From: Rhodococcus sp. X156
GTDB lineage: Bacteria > Actinomycetota > Actinomycetes > Mycobacteriales > Mycobacteriaceae
DNA length: 64,000 nucleotides
Assembly (NCBI RefSeq): GCF_004006015.1
Contig: NZ_CP034766.1
Location: 2,947,001 to 3,011,000 of the forward strand
Reading direction: 5' to 3'
A program made the translations under genes and the position numbers. Below are positions 45,201 through 58,900 of this stretch, piece by piece. A model generated the notes under the pieces. It saw nothing but the letters and a program-made list of their open reading frames with translations. It was not told the origin of the DNA and did not search any database. Each line of letters begins with the position of its first letter. The stretch's first letter is position 1.

Positions 45201-46904
45201 GGCAGCCGCTGCCCCGGGGTGCCGGAGGTGGTGAGCACGCAGACGGGCTGCGCGACCCGGACCATGTCGGCCAGCCGGTCGACCGGGTGGGTGGGGTCGA
45301 GCGGCAGGTAGGCGCCTCCGGCACGCACCACGGCGTGCAGCGCCACCAGCAGCTCCACCGACGTCTGCATGGCCACGCCCACGGTGCTCTCCGGGCCCAC
45401 GCCCAGCGACACCAGGTGCCGGGCCAGCCGGTTGACCACCGCGTCCAGCTCCCCGTAGGTCAGCGAGCGGTCCGGCAGCACCACCGCGGTGCGGTCCGGG
45501 TCGACGTGGCCGAACAGCTCCGGCAGCGTCTGCTCGACCACCGCGTGGTCGGTGTCGTTGAAGGCGTGCAGCACCCGGGCCCGCTCCCCCTCGGCCAGCA
45601 GGTCGAGGCTGCTGACCGCGGTCTCCGGCGCCTGCGCGGCGGCGTGCAGGACCGTCTGCAGCTGACGGCCGATCGCGGTCACGGCCTCGGGGCCCACCAC
45701 GTCGGGAAGGTGCTCCAGGACCACCCGCAGGGAGTCCTCGTCGAAGCAGGCGAGGGTGAGCGGGTAGTGCGTGGCGTCCGCGCCACGCACGCCCTCCACC
45801 GTCATCCCGTCCACGGACCCCGCCGCCTGCGCCCCGGCCGCGTCGATCGGGTACGACTCGAACACGGTCAGCGTGTCGAACACCGCCCCGTCGCCGGCCA
45901 GGTGCTGGATCTCGCTGAGCCCGACGTGGTGGTGCTCGAGCAGCTGAGCCTGCTCCTGCTGCAGCCGGTGCAGCAGGTCGGCGAGGGTGTCGCCCGGCTC
46001 CTGGCGCACCCGGACCGGCAGCGTGTTGATGAACAGCCCGACCATCTGCTGCACGCCGTCCAGCTCGGGCGGGCGGCCGGAGACCGTGGCCCCGAACACC
46101 ACGTCGTCCCGCCCCAGCAGGCGCCCGAGCACGACGCCCCAGGCGGCCTGCACCACCGTGTTGGTGGTGACGCCCAGCCGGGCGGCGGTGGTGCGCAGCG
46201 CGGCGGTGTCCTCGGGGCTGAGCCGGATCTCGGTCTTTCCGGGCTCGCCGGTGTTGGCCCGGTGCAGCGCCCCGAACAGGGTGCTCGGGGAGTCCAGCCC
46301 GGCCAGCGCCCGCGCCCACGCCTGGCGCGCCTGGCTCGGGTCCTGGCGGTGCAGCCACGCCAGGTAGTCCCGGAACTGCCGCGCCGGCGCCAGCCCCGCC
46401 GCGTGGCCGTCGGTGGCGTAGAGGGTGAGCAGCTCGCTGATCATGATGGGCATGGACCAGCCGTCCAGCAGGACGTGGTGGTTGGCCACCGCCAGCTCCC
46501 AGCTGTCCTGCTCCAGGTGCAGCAGCAGCAGGCGGACCAGGGGCGCGGCGTGCACGTCGAAGCGGTCGGTGCGGTTGGCGCCCAGCAGCTCCTGGCGACG
46601 TGCCTCACGCTGCGTCGCGTCGAGACCGGTGAGGTCGACCACCTCGAACGGCACGGCCACGTCGGTCACCACGACCTGCACCGGCGGGCCGGCGGAGGTG
46701 GCGTCGAAGGCCACCCGCAGGTTGGGGTAGCGCTGCAGCAGGGCGTGCGCGGCGCGCCGCAGCCGGTCGGCGTCGACCCGCCCGGACAGCTCCAGCACCA
46801 CCTGGGCGGTGTAGAGGTCGACCGATCCCTCCGCGATCATCGCGTGGAAGAGCATCCCGGCCTGCAGCGGGGTCAGCGGCAGCACGTCGCTGAGGGTGCC
46901 GTGG
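42266..46904 (-). other. NRPS module 6, terminal (C6-A6-T6-E2), glutamine code
   Basis: A6 (about 45525-44050) is complete, with FTSGSTGRPKG, LYGPTEVT, YRTGDVV and Lys6629. The pocket reads D-A-W-Q-F-G-L-V-D-K, one conservative change from the classical glutamine code. E2 (HHLVVDAVSW, EGHGRE, GWFTTMYP, NYVGRIR) would make the residue D. The chain ends here without a release domain, so the peptidyl chain must pass to another protein, or be freed in trans. Confidence 0.85.
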
Positions 46905-49900
46905 CGCTGCTCCCACCCGTCCACGTCGGCCTGCGTGGCTGTGACCAGCTGCAGGTCCGAGGGGGTCAGCTCCCGGTGCTGCCCGGCCAGGGCAGCCGCG
47001 GCCACCGCCTCGCTGGCCTGCTCCCAGAGCTGGGCGAAGCGACCGACTGCTGCTTCGTCGAGCAGGCCGGTGGCGTAGCCCAGGTGCACCGCCAACCGCT
47101 CCTGCCCGTCGCGGACCTCCACGGAGAGGTTGGCCTCCAGCGCCGCCGCGGCGGCCATCGCCCGCAGCGGCGGACGGTGTGCGCCGACGGCGTCCGCGGT
47201 GGGCATCCAGCCGTGGTCGGTGACGCTGTCGTCGGCCTCCCCGCCGAAGCGGCCGAGGTAGTTGAAGGTGATCTGCGGCTCTGCCAGGCCGTCGAGCTCG
47301 CCGGCGGTGGCGGGGTTGAGGTGGCGCAGCAGGCCGTGCCCGACTCCCTTGTCCGGGACCGCAGCCAGCTGCTCCTTGACCGCCTTGACCGCGCGCACGG
47401 CCTCAGCGGCATCGGCACGGGCGGCGAACACCGCGTCCAGGTCGACCCCCGCGACGTCCAGTCGCACCGGGTGCACCGCGGTGAACCACCCGACGGTGCG
47501 GGAGAGGTCAGCGCCGGGCAGCAGCTCGTCCTGGCGGCCGTGGCCCTCCAGCCGCACCAGCGTGGACGTCGAGTGCTCTCCGCGCTCGCTGCGCCACCGG
47601 GCGACGGCCAGCGCCAGCGCGGTGAGCAGCCCGTCGTCGACGCCGCTGCCGAAGCGGTCCGGGAGCACGTTGAGCAGGGCGTGGGTGGCCGGCGGGCTGA
47701 GCTCGACCTGGTGCTCGGCGACGTCGGCGCTGGTGTCCACCTCGGGGTCCAGCGCCCGCCGGCCCAGCGGGGCCTCCGGCTCGGCCAGCATCGTCCGCCA
47801 GTACTCCAGCTCAGCGACGCGCTCCGCCGAGCTGGCCTGCTCGACCAGGGCGTGCGCCCAGGTGCGCAGCGAGGTGCCCACCTCGGCCAGCACCGGCGTG
47901 CTCCCGCCGGCCTGCTGGTACCAGGCGTCAGCGAGGTCGGGCACCAGAACCCGCCAGGAGATGGTGTCGACCACCAGGTGGTGCACCACCACGAACAGCC
48001 GACCCGACCGGTGCGGGCCGCGGTCGAACCACAGCAGCTCCACCACCCGGCCAGCGCGGACGTCCAGCCGCTCCAGCGCCCGGGCGTAGGCCTGCTCCAC
48101 CACGGCGGTGAAGGCCGGGGAGCCGGGCTCTGCCTCGGTGGGCACGTGGGTGAGGACGTCCTCGGCGCGGACCGCGCCCACGGGGGCCACCTCGAGCTCC
48201 TCGGCGGAGAGCAGCCGGGCGCGCAGCCCGTCGTGGCGGTCGAGCACCGCCTGCACGGTGCTCAGCAGACCGTCGCGGTCGGCCCCCACCGGCAGCGACA
48301 GCATCGTGGGCATGTCGAAGGCGTCGAAGTCACCGCCGCGGCCGAGCACCCAGCGCATCACCGGGGTGGTGGGCAGCCGCCCGACACCGCCGCCAGGCAG
48401 CTCGCGGTGCCCGGCCAGCTCGGCGGCCTCGGCGAACCGGGCCACCCGGGCGAGCTCGGCCACGGTGCGGTGCTGGAAGAGATCGCTGGCCTTCAGCTGG
48501 ACCCCGGCCGCCTTGGCCCGCGCGACCACCTGGATGGCGACGATGGAGTCACCGCCCAGGGCGAAGAACGACTCGTCCACCCCGACCGACGCTACGCCGA
48601 GCACCTCGGCGAACACCCGCTCCAGCGCCAGCTCCAGGTCAGTCGCCGGGGCCCGGCCTGCGCTGTCGGTGACGGCCAGCTCCGGCTCCGGCAGCGCCCG
48701 CACGTCGAGCTTGCCCGCCGGCGTCAGCGGGACAGTCGGCACCGGCACCACCGCGGCCGGAACCATGTGCCCGGGAAGCACCCGGGACAGGTGCTCCCTC
48801 AGCGCGGTGGTGTCGAGCTCCGCGCCGGGCGCCGGGCTCACGTAGGAGACGAGCACGGTCGCCCCCGCCGGCCCGGGCCGGTCCACCGTGGCGGCGAAGG
48901 CCACCTCTAGTCGCTGGGCGAGGACCGCGTCGATCTCCCCCAGCTCGATGCGGAAGCCGCGGATCTGCACCTGGCGGTCGGCCCGGCCGGCGTACTCCAG
49001 CTCGGGCTCGCCCGCCGGGCCCAGCACCCACCGCACCACGTCCCCGGTGCGGTAGGCCACGCCGCCTGCCGGCATCGGGCCGGTGCCGGCGCAGGGGTTG
49101 GCCACGAACCGCCCGGCGGTGAGCGAGGGCCGCCGCAGGTACCCGCGGGCCACTCCCGCGCCGCAGACGTAGAGCTCGCCGGGCACGCCCAGCGGCACCG
49201 GGCGCAGCCGGTCGTCGAGCACCAGCAGGTGCCCACCGCTGAGCGGGCTGCCGATGACCACCGGTTCCCCGGGGCGCAGCGGGTGGCTGAGGCTGGCCAC
49301 CACCGTGGTCTCGGTGGGCCCGTAGGCGTCCAGGAAGCGCCGGCCTGGGGCCCAGCGCGCCACCAGCGCGGCGGGAACCGCCTCACCACCCACCACCACG
49401 GTGCGCAGCTCGTCCAGCCTGGTGGGGTCGACGGTGGCCAGCGCCGCGGGTGTGCTGAAGGCGTGGGTGACGTGCTGCGTGCGGAGCAGCTCGGTCAGCT
49501 CCTCCCCGGCGTAGCTCTGCCGGGGCACCAGCACCATGGCCGCCGCGGCACCGATCGCCATGGTCAGCTCCAGCACGGAGGCGTCGAAGCTGGGTGAGGA
49601 CGAGCCCAGGGTGCGCGAGCTCGCCGTCGTGCCGTAGCGCTCGCGCTGGCTGGCGGTGAGGTCGGCCAGCCCGGTGTGGGTGACCAGCACGCCCTTGGGC
49701 ACCCCAGTGGTGCCGGAGGTGTAGATGACGTAGGCGAGGTTGCGCGCGCGCAGGGGGCGGCGTCGGTCGGCGTCGGTCACCGGCCGCGCGGAGCGCTGGG
49801 CCTGCTCGTGCGCGCACTCCGCGGAGTCCAGCAGCACCCAGGGCAGCAGGGTGGGCAGCGCGTCGGCGTGCTGGGTGGTGGTGACCCCGATCCGGGCGCC

Positions 49901-52900
49901 GGAGTCGGTGAGCATGTGCGCCACCCGCTCGCTGGGGTAGGTCGGGTCCACCGGCACGAACGCGGCGCCGGTCTTGGCCACCGCCCACACCGCCAGCACC
50001 GACTCCACCGATCGGGCGATCCCCAGGGCCACCACGTCCTCCGGTCCCACCCCACGGTCGATCAGCAGCCGGGCGAGCCGGTTGGACTGCTCGTCGAGCT
50101 CGCGATAGGTGAGCACCCGGTCGCCGTCCACCAGGGCAGGACCGTCGGGGTTGGTGGCGACGGCGGTGGCCATCAGCTCGGGCAGCGTGCGGGTCTGCTC
50201 CCCCGGCGCCCCGGACACCGGCACCAGCTGTTCGGTCTCCCGCGGGTCGAGCAGGTCGATGTCGCCCACGGTGAGGTCGGGCTGGGTGGCGAAGGCCTCC
50301 ACCACCCGCAGGAAGCGCGCGCTGAGCTGCTCCACGGTGGCGGCGTCGAAGAGTGCGGTGGCGTAGGTGAACGACGCCTCCAGCGCGGTGGGGTCCCCGG
50401 TGTCGTCGGTGACCTCACCCAAGGTCAGCTGCAGCTCGAACTTGGCGACGTCGAGCTCACCGGGGAAGGGCTCCGCCCGCAGGCCCGCCACCTCCAGCTC
50501 CGGCACCTCGTCCTCCACCACCGACAGCGCCACCTGGAACAGCGGCGGGTGGGCGGTGCTGCGGTGCGGCGCGAGGGTGTCCACCAGCTTCTCGAACGGC
50601 ACCTCGGTGTGCGTGAACGCCGCCAGGTCGGCCGCGCGGACCTGGCCGAGCAGCTCGTGCACCGTGGTCGTCGGTGCCACCTGCACCCGCAGGGCCAGGG
50701 TGTTGACGAACATGCCCACCACGTCGTCGAGCACCCGCTGCCCGCGGCCGGCGATGGGGGTGCCGATGACCACGTCGGTGGTCCCGCTCAGCCGGGCCAG
50801 CAGGGTGGCCAGGGCGGCGTGGGCGAGCATGAAGGTGGTGACGCCGCGGCGGCGGGCCGTGGCCCGCAGCTGCCGGTAGAGCTCGGTGTCCACCCGGAAG
50901 GTGTGCGTGGCACCGGCGAGGGACTGCACCGCCGGGCGGGGCCGGTCCATCGGCAGGTCGAGGGTCTCCGGCAGACCGGCCAGCGTCTGCTGCCAGAACG
51001 CCAGCTGCCGGGCCACCGCCGAGTCCGGGTCGGACTCCTCGCCCAGCACGTCCCGCTGCCACAGCGCGTAGTCGGCGTACTGCACGGGCAGCGGCAGCCA
51101 GGCCGGCGGCTGCCCGGCCGTGCGGGCGGCGTAGGCCAGCATCAGGTCGCGGGTCAGCGGGGCCAGCGAGGAGCCGTCGGCGGCGATGTGGTGCAGCACG
51201 AGGACCAGCACGTGCTCGGTGGAGCCACCCACCGCCAGCAGCGCGGCGCGCAGCGGGGGCCGGGCCGCCACGTCGAAGCCCTCGGCCATCAGCTCGGCCA
51301 CCCGGCGATCCAGGCCGTCGGCGGCGACCTCCTGCACGTGCAGCTGCACCCCGGCGTCCTCGGCGCTGAACACCAGCTGGTGCGGGGTGGGCCCGTCGCT
51401 GGGATAGCAGGTGCGCAGCGTCTCGTGCCGCTGCACCAGGTCGCCCAGCGCAGCCCGCATCGCGTCGGGGTCCACGGCGCCGGTCAGGCGCACCGCCAGG
51501 GGGATGTTGTAGGCGGGCGAGGTGGTGTCGAACTGGTTGAGGAACCACATGCGCAGCTGTGCGGAGGACAGCGGGACCTGCGCAGGGCGAGGACCGGCCA
51601 CCAGCTTGGGCCGGGCGTGCCCACCCGCAGCGTCGGTGAGCTCACGCTGCACCCGGCGGGCGAGCTCGGCCACGCTGGGTGCCTCGAAGAGGTCGCGGAC
51701 GCCCAGTGCGCAGTCCATCGCGTCGTTGACCCGGGCGATCACCCGGGTGGCCGACAGGGAGCTGCCGCCGAGGTCGAAGAACCCGGTGGTCACCCCCACC
51801 CGGTCCACCCCCAGCACCTCGGCGAACACCCCGGCGACGACCTCCTCGACCGGGTCGCGGGGGGCCACGTCGGCGGTGGAGGCCGCGAGCAGCTGCGGCT
51901 CCGGCAGCGCCGACCGGTCGAGCTTTCCGTTGGCGCTCAACGGCATCCGCGGCAGGACGGTGACCACCGAGGGCACCATGTAGGAGGGCAGCCGCTCGGC
52001 CAGCTGCTCGGTGACCGCCACCGGGTCGAGGTGGTGCTCGGCCACCCCGGCCGCGGGAGCGACGTAGGCGGCGAGCTGCTCACCGAGCCGCTCGTGGCTG
52101 TGCACCACCGCCACCGCGGCACCGACGCCCTCGATCGCCAGCAGGGCCGACTCGATCTCGCCCAGCTCGATCCGGAAGCCGTGCACCTTCACCTGGAAGT
52201 CGCTGCGCCCGACGTACTCCAGCTCACCGGTCCGGGTGGAGCGGACCAGGTCGCCGGTGCGGTACATCCGCTCGCCGGGAGCGCCGTACGGGTCGGCGAC
52301 GAAGCGGTCGGCCGTCAGCTCCGGCCGGTGGTGGTAGCCCCGAGCCAGCTGCACCCCGGCCAGGTACAGCTCACCGGTGCTGCCGGGCGGCACCGGGTGC
52401 AGGCGCCCGTCGAGCACGTGGCGACGCACGTTGGCCTCGGGGACGCCGATGGGCACCGCGCCCGCCTCGTCCGGCCCGCAGTGGTGCCAGGTCACGCTCA
52501 CCGCAGCCTCGGTGGGGCCGTAGAGGTTGTGCACCTCGGTCCCGGCCGCGGCGGTGGCGGCCTGCAGCCGGGCGACGGTGCCGGCGGAGAGGGCCTCACC
52601 GATGCACAGCACCGCGCGCAGGTCCGGCAGCGGCAGGGCTCCCTCGGCGTCGGTCACCGTGTCCAGGAAGGCGTCGAGCAGGGACGGCACGAAGTGGGCC
52701 ACGGTGGCACGGTGGCGGGCCATCAGCTCGGCCAGGTGCGCCGGGTCGCGGTGACCGTCCGGGCGGGCGAGCACCAGGCAGGCACCGGCGGTCAGCGGCC
52801 ACCACAGCTCCCAGACGGAGAGGTCGAAGGTGGCGGGGGTCTTCTGCACCAGCACGTCGTGGGTGTCCAGCGGGAAGCGCAGCTGCTTCCAGCGCAGCTG

Positions 52901-55900
52901 GTTGACCACGGCGGCGTGCGGCACGGTGACGCCCTTGGGCCGGCCGGTGGAGCCGGAGGTGTAGATGACGTAGGCGGGGTGCTCGGCGCGCAGCGGCGCC
53001 AGGCGGTCGGCGTCGGTGATCGGGTGCGGGGCGGCATCCCGCAGCGCCTGCTGCACCGTCGGCTCGTCCAGCACCAGCACCTGCTGCCCGGTGAGGACCT
53101 CGGCCAGCTCAGCCAGCTCGGCGGAACCACACAGCACCACCACCGGCCGTGCGCTGTCCAGCACGTAGCTGGTGCGCTCGTGCGGGTGGTCGGGATCCAG
53201 CGGCAGGTAGGCGCCACCGGCGGTGACCACCGCCTGCATCGCCAGCACCAGCTCGGGTGAGCGGCGCAGCGCCAGGCCCACCGTGGTCTCCGGCCCCACC
53301 CCGGCCTGCACCAGCAGCCGGGCCAACCCGTTGACCCGGGCGGCGAGCTCGCCGTAGGTCCAGGCCTGCTCGTCGGCCGAGCGCAGGGCCACCGCGTCCG
53401 GCGTGGCCAGCGCCTGCGCCGCCACCAGCTCGGCCAGCGTGGTCTCCGCCGGACCGAGGTCGCGCGTGGTGTCGTTGGCCTGCACCAAGGCGCGCCGCTC
53501 GGCCGCGGAGAGCAGCTCCAGGTCGCCCAGCGGGCGCTGCGGCTGGGCCAGTGCCTCCTCCACCAGCCGGGTGAAGCGCTCGGCGATGCCCTGCACGGTC
53601 TCCGGCTGGAACAGCGCCCGGGAATAGGTGAACACCGCGTCCAGCCCGTCCGGCGCACCGTCGGCGGTGAACCGCTCGCTCACGATCAGGTGCAGGTCGT
53701 ACTGGGTGTTGTCGGTCTCCAGCTCCATCGCCGAGACGTCCAGGCCGGGCAGCGCCAGCTCCGCGCGCTGCAGGTTCTGGAAGGAGAAGCCCACCTGTGC
53801 CAGCGGGGCGTAGGCCTGGGTGCGGGCGGGGTTCAGCGCGCTGACCAGCTGCTCGAAGGGCACGTCGGCGTGGGAGAAGGCATCCAGGTCGCCGCTGCGG
53901 ACCGTGGCCAGCAGGTCGGCGAGGCCACGGTCCAGGTCCACCGGCGACCGCAGCACCAGGGTGTTGACGAACATCCCGACCAGCGGCTCCAGCGCGGGCG
54001 CTCCCCGGCCCGCGACGGGGGTGGCCACGGCGACGTCGGTGCTGCCGCTGAGTCGGGCCAGCAGCGCCGCGAACGCGGCGTGGGTGGCCATGAAGGTGGT
54101 GGCACCGTGGCGGCGGGCCAGCTCCACCAGCCCCTGGTGTGCGGCAGCGGGCAGGGTGCAGCGCACCGACCCGCCGTCGGTGGACTGCACCGCAGGACGC
54201 GGGTGGTCGGTGGGCAGCTCGAGCAGGTCCGGCAGGCCGGCCAGGTTCTGCGACCACCACCCGATCTGCGCGGCCGCCGGGGACTCGGGGTCGTCCGGGT
54301 CGCCGAGCGCGGCCCGCTGCCAGAGCGCGTAGTCGGCGTACTGCACCTCCAGCGGAGTCCACCGTGGAGCGATGCCCTCGCGGCGGGCGGTGTAGGCGGT
54401 CATCACGTCCACCGCCAGCGGGACCGCTGACGTGCCGTCCGTCGCGACGTGGTGGATCACCAGCACCAGCACGTGCTCGTCCTCGGCCAGCCGCAGCAGC
54501 CCGGTGCGCAGCGGCACGGTCCGCGTCACGTCGAAGCCGGCGGCAGCCAGCCGCAGGGCGTGCTCGCGCAGCTGCGCCTCGGTGACGTCGACCGGGGTGA
54601 GCTCGGTGGGCACCAGGTCGGCGGGCAAGACCTGCTGGTACGGGCCGTCGCCGTCGCCGGGGTAGACGGTGCGCAGCGTCTCGTGGCGCTGCAGCACGTC
54701 GCGCAGCGCGGCGCGCAGCACGTCCAGGTCCAGCGCGCCACGCAGCCGCACCGCGATCGGCACGTTGTAGGCCGCGGTGTGCGGGTCGAGCTGGTTGATG
54801 AACCACATGCGCTGCTGGGCCAGCGACAGCGGCAGGCGATCGGGGCGCTCGATGCTGCCCAGCACCGGCCCGCTCGCTGCGCCGTCCTCGGCCAGCGCCG
54901 CCACGGCGAGCGCAAGCTCCGCCACCGTGGGCGCCTCGAACAGGGTGCGCACCCCCACCGGGACGTCCAGCAGCTCCCCGAGCCGGGCGCTGACCCTGGT
55001 CGCCACCAGGGAGTTGCCGCCCAGGTCGAAGAAGCTGTCGTGGGCCCCGATGCGCTGCACCCCGAGCACCTCGGCGAAGACCTCCGCCACCAGCCGCTCC
55101 ATCGCCGTCGCCGGCTCGCGGTCGGCGTCGCTGTCCACGCCCAGCGGCAGCGCGGGGTCCAGCCGGTTGCGGTCGAGGGCACCGCTCGGCGTCAGCGGCA
55201 GCTCGTCCACCGCCACCACTGCGCTGGGGACCAGGTAGCCGGGCAGCCGGGCGGCGACGAGGGCCAGCAGCGCCGGCACGTCGACGACAGCGCCGGGCAC
55301 CGGCTGGACGTAGGACACCAGCGCCGTGTGGCCCGCAGCGTCGAGCACACCCACGGTGGCCGAGACAGCGACCTCGGCGGCCTCGCCCAGCACGGCGTCC
55401 ACCTCACCGGGACGCACCCAGACACCACGGACCTTCACTCGCGGCTCGCTGCGCCCGACGCGCTCGACCGTCCCGGCCCGGGTGCGGCGGACCACGGCAC
55501 CGGTGTTGACCATCCGCTCCCCCGGCTGCCCGTAGGGGTCGGCCACGAAGCGCGCGGCGGTGGCGGCGGGCGCGTGGTGGTAGCCGCGGGCCAGAGCGGG
55601 CCCGGCGACGTACAGCTCGCCCGCGACGCCCACGGGCACCGGGCGCAGTCGCCGGTCCAGCACCATCAGCCGGACCCCGCGCAGCGGTGCACCGACGCTG
55701 GTGGCCGCTGCGGCCTCGTCGCCGTGCAGCGCGGCGGTGATCGCGGCGACCACCCCGGTCTCGGCCACGCTGAAGGCGGTGCGCAGCTGCCTGCCGTCCG
55801 GCTGGGCGGCATCGGGCAGCCAACGGGTGAGCAGGTCGGGGGCCCACTGCTCCCCCAGGACGAGCACCGACTCCACCGCCGTCAGCTCGCCGGGGTCGGT

Positions 55901-58900
55901 GCTGCGCAGCACGGCGGGGACCGCCACCAGGTGGGTGATGCCCTCCTGCTGCACCAGCTCGGCGAGCTGCGCCCCCAGGGGTGTCGCCGCCGGAGCCACC
56001 ACCAGGGTGGCGCCGGCCGTGAGGGCGCTCAGCTGCTCCACCAGCGCGGCCTCGGTCCCGGTGGCCGCGGTGTGCAGCACCCGGGAACGTGGTCCGGCTC
56101 CGGTGCGCTCGGCCAGCTCGGTGGCGAGCTGGTCCAGGCCGCGGTGGGTGAGCACCGTCAGCCGCGCCGCAGGAGTGGACTCGTGGCTGCTGGGGGAACC
56201 GAGCACCACGTGCGCGGCGCTGTCCGGGTGCAGCGGTGCCCGCCGCTCGGCGTCGGTCAGCGGGACGCTGGAGCTCGCCTCGACGGCGGCCACCACCTCA
56301 CGGGAGTCCAGCACCACCCAGTCCTGGGTCTCGGGCCAGCCCGGGGTCTCGGGCAGCGCGGTCCGGTGCTGGCTGGCGGTCACGCCCACGACCAGGTCCG
56401 GCCGGGTCGTCAGGTCCGCCAGGCCCTCGAGCTCGGCCTCCGGGTCCAGCGCGAGCACTGCTGCCCCGGTCTTGGCCACCGCCCACGCCGCGAGCACGGC
56501 GGGTGCGCTCCGGGGCAGTGCCACGGCCACCAGCCGCTCCGGCCCTGCGCCGTGGCCGAGGAGCACCCGAGCCAGCCGGTTGGACTGCTCGTCGAGCTGG
56601 CGGTAGGTGAGGGTGTGTCCGCCGTCGCGCACCGCGGGAGCGTCCGGCACCCGGGTGGCCACAGCGGTGAACAGCTCGGGCAGGGTGCGGGCCTGCTGCG
56701 CCGGCTCGCCGACGCCGCGGAACGCGCTGCGCTCCTGCTCGTCGAGCAGGTCCACGTCGCCGATCACCACGTCCGGGTCGGCGACCACCGCGGCCGCGAC
56801 CCGGCTCAGCCGCCGCGCGAGGGCGGCGATCGTCTCGGGGTCGAACAGGTCGGTGGCGTAGCTCAGCGCCGCGTCCAGCCCGGCCGGCGCGCCGGCGTCG
56901 TCCAGCTGCTCCACCACGCTCAGCTGCAGGTCGAACTTGGCCACCTCCAGCCCGGCGTCCACCTCCGACACCCGCAGACCGCTCGTCTCGAACACCGGGG
57001 CCAGGTTGTTGTCCAGCGACAGCGCCACCTGGAACAGCGGCTGCCCGGACCCCGAGCGGGGCACCTCGAGCGCGTCGACCAGTCGCTCGAACGGCACGTC
57101 GGCGTGGCCGAAGGCGTCCAGGTCGAAGTCCCGCACCGTGTCCAGCAGGTGGCTGAAGGGCGCGTCGGGGTCGACCGCGGTCCGCAGCACCAGGGTGTTC
57201 ACGAACATCCCGACCAGGTCGTCGAGCTCGGGGCGACCGCGCCCGGCCACCGGGGTGCCGATGCAGATGTCGGGCTCGGCGCTGAGCCGGTTGAGCAGCA
57301 CCGCCAGCGTGGCGTGCAGCACCATGAACAGGCTGCTGCCGGTGCGGGCGGCCAGGTCCCGCAGGCCACGGTGCACCTCGGCGTCCAGCCGGAACCCGAG
57401 GGTGGCTCCGTGCAGCGACGGCGTGGCGGGGCGGGGCCGGTCGGTGGGCAGGTCGAGGGTCTCCGGCACCCCGCGCAGCCGCTCCGCCCAGAACTGCACC
57501 TGGCGCGCCACCAGGGACTGCGGGTCGTCCTCCTCGCCGAGCACCCGGCGCTGCCAGGCCGCGTAGTCGCCGTACTGCACCGGCAGTGGGTCCCAGCCCG
57601 GCTGCTCTCCCGCCCGGCGGGCGTCGTAGGCGAGCAGCAGGTCGCGCAGCAGCGGGGCCAGCGAGGCGCCGTCGGCGCTGATGTGGTGGGTGACCATGGC
57701 CAGCAGGTGCTCGTCGTCGGCGGTGCGCAGCAGGGCCATGCGCAGCGGCACGTCCACGGCCACGTCGAAGCCGCTGCCCGCCATCAGCCGCAGCTGGTGG
57801 GTCGCGGCCGCCGTCGGGTCCTGCTCGGTGCGCAGGTCCACCAGCGTGATGCGCTCGGCCAGCTCCTCGGCCGGGACCACCACCTGGTGGGGCTCGACCG
57901 TGCCGGCGGGGAACCGGGTGCGCAGCGCCTCGTGCCGGTCCAGCACGTCCACCACCGCGGCCTGCAGCGCAGCCTGGTCGAGCTCACCGGCCAGGCGCAC
58001 CGTGAGCGGCAGGTTGTAGGCGGGCGAGGCGGTGTCGTACTGGTTGAGGAACCACATGCGTTGCTGCGCCATCGACAGCGGCAGCGGCTCGGCGCGGTCC
58101 ACCGGCACCAGCGGCGCCGCCGTGGCGGCGACCCCGACGCGGTCCTGCAGGTACCCGGCCAGGCGATCGACCGTGCGGTGCTCGAACAGGTCGCGCACGG
58201 ACATGTCCGCGTCCAGCGCGGTGTTCACCCGGGCCACCACCCGGGTGGCGGACAGCGAGTTGCCGCCCAGGTCGAAGAAGTCGTCGTGCACGCCCACCGC
58301 GGAGGTCCCGATGACGGCCTCGAAGATGCTGGCGAGCAGCCGCTCCAGCTCGGTGGCCGGCGGCACGTGGTCCCGGCGCAGGGAGTCCAGGTCCGGGGTG
58401 GGCAGCTCGTTGCGGTCGAGCTTGCCGTTGCTGTTCAGCGGCATGGCGGCCAGCACGACCACGACGCCGGGAACCATGTAGTCGGGCAGCGCAGCCTCGC
58501 AGGCGAGGCGCAGCTCGTCGGGGTCCGGCTGGTGGCCGGGGACGGCCACCACGTAGCCGACCAGCAGCTCGGTGGAGCCGGCCATGCGCACCGCGGCGGC
58601 CGAGCCGGCAACCGTGGGGTGCCCGGCCAGCACAGCCTCGACCTCGCCGAGCTCGATGCGCAGACCACGAAGCTTGACCTGGTCGTCGGTGCGGCCGATG
58701 AACTCCAGCTCGCCGTGCTTGTTCCACCGCACGACGTCGCCGGTGCGGTACATCCGGCTGCCCGCGGGGCCGAAGGGGTCGCTGACGAAGCGGTCGGCGG
58801 TCAGGTCAGGCCGCCCGAGGTAGCCACGGGCCAGCTGGGTGCCGGCGAGGTAGAGCTCACCGCCCACCCCGGTGGCCACCGGGCGCAGGCGGCGGTCGAG

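Noticed and set aside
55170-56690. Sequencing error as the cause of the altered A3* motifs
   Set aside because: The motifs are replaced by substitutions at many separate sites in a continuous frame, not by a local frameshift, so a simple sequencing error does not explain it.
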